From positions 32,992,850-33,056,849 of the forward strand of contig CM050452.1 in assembly GCA_027563935.2 (NCBI GenBank): 64,000 nucleotides of DNA, read 5' to 3'. Under the pieces are notes generated by a model. That model saw only the letters and a program-made list of their open reading frames with translations, made no database searches and was not told the DNA's origin. The DNA is from Costus lasius (Eukaryota; Streptophyta; Magnoliopsida; Zingiberales; Costaceae). This document shows positions 22,082 to 33,248 of the stretch, in pieces. Position 1 is the stretch's first letter; each line of letters opens with the position of its first letter. A program made the translations under genes and the position numbers.

Positions 22082-25000
22082 CTAATGGTTGAGAAATCTC
22101 AAACCCATATTATTACAGTGCTTCACATGCTTCTGCTGCGCCAGAGGCTTGGTAAGTGGGTCTGCCAGATTGTCATCTGTATGAACCTTGCATATTTTGA
22201 TCTCGCCTCGATCAATGATCTCCCGGATCAAGTGAAACCGTCTCTGTATGTGCTTGGACTTCTGGTGCGACCGCGGTTCCTTTGCTTGTGCGATGGCTCC
22301 AGTGTTATCACAGAAGATAACCAAAGGATCTGCACTCGAAGGAACGACACCAAGTTCTCTCACGAACTTACGAATCCACACTGCCTCCTTAGATGCTTCC
22401 GAGGCTGCAACATACTCGGCTTCTGTTGTGGAATCAGCAACAGTTGACTGTTTGAAACTCTTCCACACCACTGCTCCACCATTCAAGCTAAAAACATAGC
22501 CTGATTGCGATCGGAAATCATCCTGGTCCGACTGGAACGAAGCGTCAGTATATCCCTCTATACTGAGTTCTTCCTGACCACCATATATCAAGAACATATC
22601 TTTGGTCCTCCGCAGATATTTTAAAATGTTCTTGACCGCAATCCAGTGCGCCAAACCTGGATTACTTTGGAATCGACTGGTCACGCTTAACCCGTAAGCG
22701 ACGTCTGGGCGAGTACACAACATCGCATACATAATGGACCCAATAGCCGAAGCATAAGGCGTATTGTCCATTTCATCTTTCTCAGTCTGTGTTTGTGGAC
22801 ACTGACTCTTCGAAAGATTCAGACCATGTCTGACTGGAAGATATCCACGTTTAGAATTCTCTAAATGGAATCTCTCCAGGACCTTATCGATGTAAGTACT
22901 CTGGCACAGCCCGAGAAGCCTTTTAGATCTATCCCTGTAGATCTTCACACCTAGTACATAGGCTGCTTCTCCTAAATCTTTCATCTGGAAACATTTTCCT
23001 AACCATGCCTTAACAGCATGCAATTCAGGAATATCATTTCCAATGATTAAGATATCATCGACGTAGAGGATTAGGAATGTAATTACGCTCCCACTAAACC
23101 TCTTATATACACACGGGTCATCTTCGTTCTTGATGAAACCAAACTCAGAGATTGATTCATCAAAACGAATATTCCAGCTTCTTGATGCTTGTTTAAGTCC
23201 ATATATGGACTTCTTTAACTTGCATATTTTATGACGATCTGCTGGATTGTTGAAACCTTCCGGTTGTGTCATATACACATCCTCATCCAGATTTCCATTA
23301 AGGAAAGCTGTTTTCACATCCATCTGCCAGATCTCATAATCGTAATATGCAGCTATCGCGAAAAGAATCCGAATAGACTTAAACATGGCTACAGGAGAGA
23401 AAGTTTCATCATAATCTATCCCGTAGATTTGTTTGAAACCTTTCGCAACTAGCCTGCCTTTATAGGTAACCACGTTACCATCCATGTCAATCTTCTTCTT
23501 GAAGATCCATTTACAGCCTATAGGGATTACTCCCAGAGGCGGATCAACCAAATCCCAGACTTGGTTATCTGACATGGAGTCCATCTCGGCTCGCATAGCA
23601 TCAAGCCATCTAGCTGACTCCGGTCCACTGACCGCATCCGCATAAGTTAGGGGTTCATCATTATCAATGATGTAGACTCCGTCATAGCGCTCAGGCTGTC
23701 GACGGATCCTACCCGATCTTCGCGGTTCCCGTGATATCTGAGCCTCAGGTTGTTCAGTAACCTGATCTACTGGCTCAGGCACATCCAACTCTGCCTGACT
23801 ACTTTGTCCTTCCTCTGGAATCTCATCCAGCTTTATTTCTCTCCCACTGGCCTCTTGCAGAAGAAACTCCTTCTCAAGAAATATGGCCGTCCGAGCAACA
23901 AATATCTTGTTCTCTTTGGGATCGTAGAAATAATAACCCTTAGTTTCCTTAGGGTAACCGACAAAGATACATTTATCAGATCTGCTCTCTAGTTTCCCAG
24001 AGGCGAGCTTTTTGACATAAGCCTCGCAACCCCAGATCCTGATAAACGTCAAGCTAGGCTGTTTCCCGTACCATAACTCATATGGCGTCTTTGAAACTGC
24101 CTTGGATGGCACTCGGTTTAGTACCTTTGCAGCTGTTTCCAGTGCAAAACCCCAAAAGGAGTATGGAAGAGTAGCCTGACTCATCATAGAACGAACCATA
24201 TCAAGTAACGTTCTATTTCTCCTCTCGGACACACCATTCCATTGCGGTGTTCCTGGCGGAGTGAGCTGTGAGATAATCCCACACTCTTTCAGATAGTCAG
24301 TAAATGCATGACTTAGGTATTCACCACCTCGATCAGAACGAAGTGCCTTGATATTTCTGCCTAACTGATTTTGTACTTCATTTTTGAACTCTTTGAACTT
24401 GTCAAAAGATTCACTTTTATGTCTCATCAAATAGACATACCCATACCTACTGAAATCATCAGTAAAGGTAATGAAGTACTGATAGCCACCTCTGGCATGT
24501 TTACTAAATGGCCCACACACATCACTGTGTATAAGGTCAAGTAAACCTGAAGTCCTCTGACCTTTGTGAGGAAAAGGAGACTTCATCATTTTACCCATCA
24601 AACAAGCTTTGCATGTATCAATCTCCTCATAGGAGAATGATCCCAGCAGTCCATGTTCATGCAACCGCTTAATGCGCTTCTCGTTTATATGGCCTAAACG
24701 ACTATGCCATAGCAAGGTGCTGTCATCAGCATACTTGGCTTTCTTATTATCAATGTTTTGTATAGAATATTCCATGTCCAACATGAATAACCCATTGTTA
24801 ATTGAACCAGTGGCATACACAATATTATCATAAGTCAAAATACACTTTGAAATCTTGCATTCAAAGGCAAATCCTTTCCTGACAAGAGCAGGAATAGAGA
24901 TAATATTCTTGGTAATACTGGGTACAAAATAACAATTGTTTAATTCTAATACAATGCCAGATGGTAAAGTAATGAAATAGTCTCCTACAGCAACCGCAGC

Positions 25001-25966
25001 AACCCGTGCCCCGTTTCCAACGCGTAGGTCTACCTCATGCTGTCCCACCTGCCTTCTTCTCTTGAGTTCCTGCACATTTGAACAAATGTGAACTCCACAT
25101 GCAGTGTCCAACACCCATGATATAGAAGAAGATGAAACCATGACTTCCGTCACGTATATACCTGAGCCAGAAGCGATGCTTCCCCTCTTATCTCCTTGGA
25201 GCGCTTTACAGTCCTTTTTCCAGTGACCCAGCTGGCCACAGTGGAAACACCTGTTGTCCTTCGACCGCTTCACCTTCTGTTTCAGGGCCTTGCTGTAATT
25301 CTTGACAGGGGCCTTGCCCTTCTTCCCCTTCTTCTTGTTCCTAAAAGGAACCATTAAGACAGAGGTTGAAGGCTTGCCCTTCAGAGTTTCCTCAGTAGTC
25401 AAGAGCATATTCAGCAGCTCTGCCGGCGTACAATCGATTTTGTTCATATTAAAGTTAATGATGAACGCATCGAAAGAAGGCGGAAGAGACTGCAGAATAA
25501 TATCTACAGCAAGCTCCTGGTTGACGGTATGCCCCAGTTTCTCCAGAGCCTCCTTGTGCCCAATCATCTTGAGCACGTGAGCTCCCACTGGGCTCCCCTC
25601 AGCCAGTTTGCTCTGAAAGAAGAGCTTTGTCAGATTATAGCGTTCTGTCCTCGCCTGTGCAGCATACAGCATCTTGAGGTTCGCTATAATTTCTATAGCC
25701 GACATATCCTCATGCTGACGCTGCAGCGGTGGCGTCATAGACGCTAGCATCAGGCAAGCGACATCAATGCTATCATTGACGTGCTTTTCATAGGCATCCC
25801 GAACCGCCCTTGCGGCGTTCGGAGCGGGCTGCGGCGGTATCGCCGTCTCGAGGACATACAGTTTCCTCTCTGCCTTAAGAACGATCTTAAGGTGTCCGAA
25901 CCAGTCAGAGAAGTTCGGCCCAGCAAACTTCTCCCTTTCCAGTAGGGATCGCACATTGAAGCTCAT
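22082..25966 (-). CDS. gag-pol: Copia Gag-Pol polyprotein of E2, intact 1294 aa
   Basis: Uninterrupted frame from ATG at 25966 to TAG at 22082, co-linear with E1. It has Gag (1-200), CCHC knuckle 240-253 (CFHCGQLGHWKKDC), protease D287, GAG-pre-integrase 421-455, integrase D482/D545/E581 with the expected 35-residue gap between the last two, linker, reverse transcriptase YVDD 968-971, and RNase H D1141/E1184/D1220. It differs from E1 at only scattered residues (for example LGKCFQMK against LRKYFQMK). With indistinguishable LTRs, a perfect primer-binding site and an intact frame, this is the best candidate in the window for an element able to move on its own; that is inference from sequence only. 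Confidence 0.97.
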   Translation of the reverse strand: MSFNVRSLLEREKFAGPNFSDWFGHLKIVLKAERKLYVLETAIPPQPAPNAARAVRDAYEKHVNDSIDVACLMLASMTPPLQRQHEDMSAIEIIANLKMLYAAQARTERYNLTKLFFQSKLAEGSPVGAHVLKMIGHKEALEKLGHTVNQELAVDIILQSLPPSFDAFIINFNMNKIDCTPAELLNMLLTTEETLKGKPSTSVLMVPFRNKKKGKKGKAPVKNYSKALKQKVKRSKDNRCFHCGQLGHWKKDCKALQGDKRGSIASGSGIYVTEVMVSSSSISWVLDTACGVHICSNVQELKRRRQVGQHEVDLRVGNGARVAAVAVGDYFITLPSGIVLELNNCYFVPSITKNIISIPALVRKGFAFECKISKCILTYDNIVYATGSINNGLFMLDMEYSIQNIDNKKAKYADDSTLLWHSRLGHINEKRIKRLHEHGLLGSFSYEEIDTCKACLMGKMMKSPFPHKGQRTSGLLDLIHSDVCGPFSKHARGGYQYFITFTDDFSRYGYVYLMRHKSESFDKFKEFKNEVQNQLGRNIKALRSDRGGEYLSHAFTDYLKECGIISQLTPPGTPQWNGVSERRNRTLLDMVRSMMSQATLPYSFWGFALETAAKVLNRVPSKAVSKTPYELWYGKQPSLTFIRIWGCEAYVKKLASGKLESRSDKCIFVGYPKETKGYYFYDPKENKIFVARTAIFLEKEFLLQEASGREIKLDEIPEEGQSSQAELDVPEPVDQVTEQPEAQISREPRRSGRIRRQPERYDGVYIIDNDEPLTYADAVSGPESARWLDAMRAEMDSMSDNQVWDLVDPPLGVIPIGCKWIFKKKIDMDGNVVTYKGRLVAKGFKQIYGIDYDETFSPVAMFKSIRILFAIAAYYDYEIWQMDVKTAFLNGNLDEDVYMTQPEGFNNPADRHKICKLKKSIYGLKQASRSWNIRFDESISEFGFIKNEDDPCVYKRFSGSVITFLILYVDDILIIGNDIPELHAVKAWLGKCFQMKDLGEAAYVLGVKIYRDRSKRLLGLCQSTYIDKVLERFHLENSKRGYLPVRHGLNLSKSQCPQTQTEKDEMDNTPYASAIGSIMYAMLCTRPDVAYGLSVTSRFQSNPGLAHWIAVKNILKYLRRTKDMFLIYGGQEELSIEGYTDASFQSDQDDFRSQSGYVFSLNGGAVVWKSFKQSTVADSTTEAEYVAASEASKEAVWIRKFVRELGVVPSSADPLVIFCDNTGAIAQAKEPRSHQKSKHIQRRFHLIREIIDRGEIKICKVHTDDNLADPLTKPLAQQKHVKHCNNMGLRFLNH

Positions 25967-27780
25967 GGTGTTCGTTGCTGCAGGAATCTACAACAAGCAA
26001 GAACAGCAAGGTTAGTATCAATGTTTCAGAATCAATCCAGGACTTTAAGAAAGATTCTTTTCTCACTATTTTGTCTGACTGAAAAATCCAGTAAACAGTC
26101 CGAAAGAGTAACACTCTTTTAGTGAGATGGGATCCAGATTTCATACTTGGTCTCCGCGTCCCGCTCAGGCGAGATAAGATGCACAGAGATGACAAGCACT
26201 AGTTTCTGGTAGGCTCTCCCAGCCAATCGCCAACCCGTGCGATTCCCCTTCATCTTGGCAATCCAGCAGACTGTGCCAACTGAGTTGGTACAACACAGTC
26301 TCTGATCCCAGAGATGGCTGCCTCCATGTGCTACCATATGCGCCACATATGTAGTCTACATGGTCAAGCTGACCTGACCTACTCCCTGGACCACCACGTG
26401 CTATGCTGAGCAACGAGAGGGGATAAATCCCAACTCTGTAACACGCAGGTGAAATCCAGCACCGTCTGAAGATAGATGGACGTGCCCACTGAGTGGGTTC
26501 AACACGGCTCCAACGATAGTCAGAAAGGTGAGGTTTCGCGTCAGAAGGCTTACGAGCTTGATATGTTAGCGTTGGATTTTAACGGTCTTTTATCTTCTTA
26601 CTATCAGGCATGTCCTATGGCTATAGCAGAAGATAAACATAAATATGCAATTCTAATTATTAGCAATAAGTAGAAAGCAAGATCTTATGTGGTAAAAGCC
26701 CATGAACCCTAGTAAGACCTTAATATTACTTAAGTCTTCACTTGAGCTTCATTGCATCTCATCTGGTCCAACCCAGTGCCCTAGCGCCAAGAGCACCACA
26801 GGTGCACCACCAGGTGAATGCCCCTCTTGGATGTGTGCCTTTGTTCTTGTCTAATCAAAGTACATTTGATCTATCTAGACAAGATTGACTCGCAGGTCAA
26901 CAACATATTATAAATTAAGTACAATGTGATTCGCAGATCACAAATTAATTTACAATTTTTTTTTTTAAGTCCAGGCACGCAGGCCCCAGTACAGCACACA
27001 ATTGGGCAACCCACATAAGACTAAATAGACAAGCATATGGTTCAATCAACATGTGATCCAATCATCTTGAAATTAAAAGTTTTGAAAACCCCATGGCATC
27101 AATTTTAATTTCCTTATGAGCCCTACAACCTTACAATGGTGCATTGATGGGGATCCACTCATCCATCTAGTTAGATCCTTTGCCCTTGCATGCACCGAGT
27201 CCTAACTGACCCGAGTTGACCTAATGGTCAACCATGCATGCGCCAAGGGCTGAACTACCCCCATGAGTTTTGGCAAGCGGGTGTGACCCCGGGCCTAACT
27301 CAAGTGTGTTCAGTAGTGTCTCAACCAGACCTCGCTACACGCCCTAGATGCAGTCAACCTATAGCCACCTTGTGCTTGCGCATAGGTGCTATCAGGTTAA
27401 CCCATCTGAGCTGTCAGATGGTCTGATCAGACTAATGGATCTAACCTAGAGGTGACTTCAGCCCCATCAACCCATCTAAGGGTTTATAGTAGATGCATAT
27501 AGATCTAAATGTTTGCGCGCAAGTAGGTATAAGATTTGATGAAATATCATTCAACCATTCAACATACTTATCATGCGCCAACACAACAACATGCGCAACT
27601 CATGAAGAAACATACATCTTGCGCAACTCATGAAGAAACATACATCTTAGTTCTAAACTAGCATGTAGGTTTCGGCATGTGAGCAATCACCTTTAGATCT
27701 ATTCACCAACATATTCATGGATCAAACATGATGATCTACTCATTAGAACCGCAAGCAATCATATGAAAAAGTATAGATTG
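25967..27780 (-). other. 5' leader of E2
   Basis: 1.8-kb untranslated leader. Next to gag is a pyrimidine tract ending in TAG (acceptor-like, 25988 on the + strand). Then comes the conserved block with two overlapping small frames (26165-26413 and 26119-26346). The distal part near the primer site is variable between copies. No convincing long coding sequence. Confidence 0.85.
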
Positions 27781-27792
27781 GCTCTGATACCA
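27781..27792 (-). other. Primer-binding site of E2
   Basis: GCTCTGATACCA on the + strand, the exact complement of the initiator-Met tRNA site, two bases from the 5' LTR. Confidence 0.95.
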
Positions 27793-27794
27793 AT

Positions 27795-29528
27795 TGATGG
27801 AACCCTTTCAGGAGGGGAGCGCAAAACCTATTGTGAGAAGAACCCCTTTCATGAGGGGGGCGCAAGTCATATGTTTCTTTCTCATAGCAGCGGAATTAGG
27901 GTTTCCACATAAGATCGCATTCTATACTTTCATATAATCAACTTGAATAACAAGTGAGAGATTCGTTACCATGGCCATGGGAAGGTGCGGCTTGGAAGAA
28001 GAAAGATCGAAGGGATCTTCTCCAAAGAAATCACACACAAGGGATGAAAGCTTCCTCCTTGCGCAACTCTTGTGCTAGCAAGATTGCCAAGCTTTTCCAA
28101 CCGTGTGTAGGAGATTAGATGAAAAGGGCTTCCTTCTTTTCGAGAGCTCTTCTTCCTTGGCGCAAGAACGATGCCTTCCACACGAGCAAGCCGTTCCCAA
28201 AACCACGTCCAAGAAGCAAAACCGAAAAACATTAGAGAGACATCAAGCCATGAACGCATATGCGTTATGCTTTTGGAACTTTCCAAAATTGGCAACGATT
28301 AAGAGTTGGCGTTCACGTTTCCATGAACCAAACGCAACCTCTTCTCCCTCTTGAACCAAGCGCTCAACCCATGAGCCGGTTCAATATCCTTGGTTCAATA
28401 GCGAAACCAAATCAGCCCATAAATTAAGTCTAGATCAAATTAGACCCCAAGGTCCTAGATCTGACCATTCATCATCTGACGCTTCTGATCGCATCGATCT
28501 AGCATCATCTCTCTCGATCGAAGCTTACCGATCTAAAGCTCTAATCAATCAAACATGATCAGACCAGATCTCACTTACAATCAGAGATTAAATCTCTTTA
28601 AACTGAACCAAAACAATTCAGTCCACACGATCTGACTTAAGGAAGCCATATCACCAAATTGTGCGACCCTGAGGGTTTCCTTTAAATGTCGGTAACGATA
28701 ACTTACGTTATCACGATCAGTGAGGGGTATCTAGCAACACATCACTGTCTCCCGATATAAAGGAAAGAGTCTTCCAAGACTACTCCCAAACCATAGCACA
28801 AGTGTGACTCAATTCACAAGGCATACATGTGTCCTTTGCCACTGGATGTTCTTATTGGACAAGCGGGTCAAGCTTGTAACTCCAATACGATGAGCATGAT
28901 TAGATCAGATGCACATAGTCATCTGGGTATGGCCATACACTATCTCAATCATCTCATATAGGGGGGCCCTTAGAACACTACACTCCTTAAACAAGGAGAC
29001 GGCAATCCTATGTCTATCACTAGTGCCCTAACCTGATTCAAGCTCACCATCCAAGATAGTCTATAATCATTATGTTTCAAATGATATTGAACTACCTCAA
29101 GACAATGACAATCATCATTCAGAAACACAAGTGATCTCAAGTCAGAGGACATGTGCCACTTGCTGCTTACAAGGATCATTCACATTGTGACAAGCAATGG
29201 AATATCCCAGTAGGGTCTGTCCAGTACATCCAATGTACCCATGAGTCTACATCTTATTCCATGCTCGAAGCATCCTATAAGATTAGCACTCATATTAGTC
29301 TCAATCATATCAAGGCTGTCTCATGTTCACCAAGATATCTCGACTAAGGACATATAGCCTGTCAGCCTAGCTGAACAGCTTTGAGACAGTATTCAGAAGT
29401 ACACTTATTACAGCAGACAAGGTAACAACCTGAATAATAACCATGCCTTTATAAACTTAAGAGTTTATTACATGATACTAATACAATCCCAAGGCCTCAA
29501 ACATTAGCCTTAAGGGCATACCCCAACA
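27795..29528 (-). repeat. 5' LTR of E2 (family A)
   Basis: 1734 bp, indistinguishable by eye from 20328-22061. In element direction: U3 with the dyad hairpin, a TATA-like CCTTTATATC (28754-28763), hairpin GATAAC...GTTATC about 50 bp further on, a donor-like GTAAGT (28573-28578), and a G/C-rich terminal hairpin. Confidence 0.95.
28754..28763 (-). promoter_or_regulatory. TATA-like box in 5' LTR of E2
   Basis: CCTTTATATC on the minus strand is conserved in nearly all family A LTRs here. It is followed by GGGAGACAGTGATG, a plausible start region for the genomic RNA. The assignment rests on motif and conservation only. Confidence 0.4.
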
Positions 29529-29589
29529 TAACATTGATACTGACCTTGCTGTTCTTGCATTGTTGTAGATACCTGCAGCAACGAACACC
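29529..29589 (+). other. Last part of E3 leader, right of E2
   Basis: Short leader end matching the sequence just before gag in E6, including TGTTGTAG at 29561-29568. It resumes E3 after the E2 insertion; about 600 bp of leader between 20101 and this point are missing. Confidence 0.85.
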
Positions 29590-31535
29590 ATGAACTTCAA
29601 TGTGCGATCCCTACTGGAAAGGGAGAAGTTTGCTGGGCCGAACTTCTCGGACTGGTTTGGACACCTTAAGATCGTTCTTAAGGCAGAGAGGAAACTGTAT
29701 GTCCTCGAGACGGCGATACCGCCGCAGCCCGCTCCGAACGCCGCAAGGGCGGTTCGGGAAGCCTATGAAAAGCACGTCAATGATAGCATTGATGTCGCTT
29801 GCCTGATGCTTGCGTCTATGACGCCACCGCTGCAGCGTCAGCATGAGGATATGTCTGCTATAGACATGATAGCAAACCTCAAGATGCTGTATGCTGCACA
29901 GGCGAGGACAGAACGCTATAATCTGACAAAGCTTTTCTTTCATAGCAAACTGGCTGAAGGAAGCCCAGTGGGAGCTCACGTGCTCAAGATGATTGGGCAC
30001 AAGGAGGCTCTAGAGAAACTGGGGCATACCATCAATCAGGAGCTTGCTGTAGACATTATTCTGCAGACTCTCCCGCCCTCTTTCGATGCGTTCATCATTA
30101 ACTTTAATATGAACAAAATCGATTGTACTCCGGCAGAGCTGCTGAATATGCTCTTGACTACTGAGGAAACTCTGAAGGGAAAGCCTTCAACCTCTGTCTT
30201 AATGGTTCCTTCCAGGAACAAGAAGAAGGGGAAGAAGGGCAAAGCCCCTGTCAAGAACTACAGCAAGGCTCTGAAGCAGAAGGTTAAGCGGTCCAAGGAA
30301 TACAGGTGTTTCCACTGTGGCCAGCTAGGTCACTGGAAAAAGGACTGTAAAGCGCTCCAAGGAGATAAGAGGGGAAGCATCGCTTCTGGCTCAGGTATAT
30401 TCGTGACTGAAGTCATGTTTTCATCTTCTTCTATATCATGGGTGTTGGACACTGCATGTGGAGTTCACATTTGTTCAAATGTTCAGGAACTCAAGAGAAG
30501 AAGACAGGTGGGACAGCATGAGGTGGACCTACGCGTTGGAAACGGGGCACGGGTTGCTGCTGTTGCTGTAGGAGACTATTTCATCTCTTTACCATCTGGA
30601 CATGTATTGGAACTAAACAGTTGTTATTTTGTTCTCAGTATTACTAAAAATATTATCTCCATTCCTGCTCTTGTCAGGAAGGGTTTTTCCTTTGAATGCA
30701 ATATTTCAAAGTGTGTTTTATCTCATGATAATATTGTTTATGCAACTGGTTCAATTAACAATGGGTTATTCATGTTGGACATGGAATGTTCGATACAAAA
30801 TATTGATAATAAGAAAGCCAAGTATGCTGATGACAGCACCTTGCTATGGCATAGTCGTTTAGGCCATATAAACGAGAAACGCATTAAGCGGTTGCATGAT
30901 CATGGACTGCTGGGATCATTCTCCTGTGAGGAGATTGATACATGCAAGGCTTGTTTAATGGGTAAAATGACGAAGTCACCTTTTTCCCACAAAGGTCAAA
31001 GGGCTTCAGGTTTACTTGACCTTATACACAGTGATGTGTGTGGGCCATTTAGTAAACATGCCAGAGGTGGCTATCAGTACTTCATTACCTTTACTGATGA
31101 TTTCAGTAGATATGGGTATGTCTATCTAATGAGACATAAGAGTGAATCTTTTGACAAGTTCAAAGAGTTCAAGAATGAAGTACAAAATCAGCTAGGCCGA
31201 AATATCAAGGCACTTCGTTCTGATCGACGTGGAGAATACCTAAGTCATGCGTTTACTGACTATCTGAAGGAGTGTGGGATTATCTCACAGCTCACTCCGC
31301 CAGGAACACCGCAATGGAATGGTGTGTCCGAGAGGAGAAATAGAACGTTACTTGATATGGTTCGTTCGATGATGAGTCAGGCTACTCTTCCTTACTCCTT
31401 TTGGGGTTTTGCGCTGGAAACAGCTGCAAAGATACTAAACCGAGTGCCATCCAAGGCCGTTTCTAAGACTCCATATCAGTTATGGTATGGGAAACAACCG
31501 AGCTTGACATTTATCAGGATCTGGGGTTGCGAGGC
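29590..31535 (+). pseudogene. gag-pol: E3 gag-pol, cut by E6 inside pol
   Basis: Open frame with Gag, CCHC knuckle, protease (LDTACG), GAG-pre-integrase and the whole integrase core, about 648 residues co-linear with E2. It then runs into the LTR of E6, whose first bases add VGVCP and a stop (31554). Next to the second integrase aspartate the usual DRGGEY reads DRRGEY, a change beside the active site. Reverse transcriptase and RNase H are missing because their part of the host element is not in the window. The five bases before the LTR are GAGGC. Confidence 0.94.
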
Positions 31536-33233
31536 TGTTGGGGTATGCCCTTAAGGCTAATGTTTGAGGCCTTGGGATTGTAAAAGTATCATGTAATAAA
31601 CTCTTATATTTATAAAAGGCATGGTTATTATTCAGGTTGTTACCTTGTCTGCTGTAATAAGTGTACTTCTGAATAATGTCTCAAAGCTGTTCAGCTAGGC
31701 TGACATGCTATATGTCCTTAGTCGAGATATCTTGGTGAACCTGAGACAGCCTTGATATGATTGAGACTAATATGTGTGCTGATCTTATAGGATGCTTCGA
31801 GCATGGAATAAGATGTAGACTCATGGGTACATTGGATGTACTGGACAGACCCTACTAGGATATTCAATTGCTTGTCACAATGTGAATATTCCTTGATTGC
31901 AACAAGTGGCACATGTCCTCTGACTTGAGATCACTTGTGTTTCTAAATGATGACTGTCATTGTTTTGAGGTAGTTCAATATCATTTGAAAGATAATGATC
32001 ATAGACTATCTTGGATAATGATCATGAGTCAGGTTAGGACACTAGTGATAGACATAGGATTGTCGTCTCCTTGTTTAAGGAGTGTGGTGTTCTAAAGGGC
32101 CCCCTTATGAGATGATTGAGATAGTGTATGGCCATACCCAGATGACTATGTGCATCTGATCTAATCATGCTCAACATATTGGAATTACAGGCTTGGCACG
32201 CTTGTCCAATAAGAACATCCAGTGGCAAAGGACACATGTATGCCTCGTGAGTTTGATTCACACTTGTGCTATGGTTTGGGAGAAGTCTTGGAAGATTCTT
32301 TCCTTTATATCGGGAGACAGTGATGTGTTGCTAGATACCCCTCACTGGTCGTGATAACGTAAGTTATCGTTACCGACATTTAAAGGAAACCCTCAGGGTC
32401 GCACAATTTGATGATATGGCTTACTTGAGTCAGATCGTATGGACTGGATTCTTTGAGTTCAGATTAAAGGGGATTTAATCTCTGATTGTAAGTGAGATCT
32501 GGTCTGATCATGTTTGATTGATTAGGGCTTGAGATCGGTAAGCTTCGATCGAGAGAAATGATGCTAGATCGGGGAGATCAGGGGCATCAAGAGATGAGTG
32601 GTTAGATCGTGAGCCTTAGGGTTCAATTTGGTCTAGACCAAGTGGCTTGAGCTATTTGGGTTTGGTTTGATGAACCAAATTCGATTGGACGATTTGGCTT
32701 GAACCGGTTCACAAATGTGAACGCTTGGTTCAATGCCAATAGGCGTTTTTGGTTTGTCTTGAGCGCATGGCTTGATTGTCTTCCATTTATGGAAAGTCAT
32801 CAAAGCCGGTTTTGCTTAAACGCCAAAATGCTTAAGCGTTGGTCTCTTGACGACAACGCCTTGATCCTTTTCGTTTGTGTTGTTGACGAAAGAGGAAGAC
32901 AAGGAAGAGGAGCTCTCGGCCATAGGGATTCATCTAATCACCCCCTTTCCATTCGACAAGATAGCTTGGGTGCCTTGCTAGCACAAGGGACGTCAAGGAA
33001 GTGAGCATCTTCATCTTGTGTGTGGACTTGTGGAGGAGACCTAACTTGTTCTCTTCTTCCAAGCCGAATTCCAAGCCTATGGCGTTGGTATGAATCTCCC
33101 CTTGTTCTTATCAATCTATGATAGTTGAACATATGGCATGCAAAAGATCTTGAAACCCTTGCTTCCGCTTGCATAAATTTCATTTGCGCCATGATTAGGG
33201 TTTTTGCCCCCCCTCTCGAAAGGGGTTCCAACA
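31536..33233 (+). repeat. 5' LTR of Copia element E6 (family A)
   Basis: TGTTGGGGTATGCCC to GGGTTCCAACA, 1698 bp, followed by AT and a primer-binding site, so it is the 5' LTR of an element inserted in E3 pol. The end hairpin reads CCCCTCTCGAAAGGGG. Confidence 0.93.
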
Positions 33234-33235
33234 AT

Positions 33236-33248
33236 TGGTATCAGAGGC
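33236..33248 (+). other. Primer-binding site of E6, one-base insertion
   Basis: TGGTATCAGAGGC: the initiator-Met site with an extra G near its end. Confidence 0.85.

Larger units (their letters stand above)
20328..29528 (-). mobile_element. Copia element E2, full-length, very young
   Basis: Minus-oriented family A element: 5' LTR 29528-27795, primer site 27792-27781, leader, intact gag-pol 25966-22082, polypurine tract, 3' LTR 22061-20328. The LTRs, 1734 bp each, show no difference where I compared them, which implies very recent insertion or gene conversion. It sits in the leader of E3: the right flank (TAACATTGATACTGACC) is E3 leader. The left flank carries extra leader sequence, so no target duplication is visible. 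Confidence 0.93.

Noticed and set aside
29529..29533. TAACA as a target duplication of E2
   Set aside because: The left side of E2 does not carry TAACA because leader sequence lies outside the LTR; only one side can be seen.
31533..31554. Polyproteins ending in VGVCP at 31554 and at 52904, as if a short Pol isoform
   Set aside because: The last residues are the first bases of an inserted LTR (TGTTGGGGTATGCCCTTAA) read through in the host frame; both are insertion junctions.
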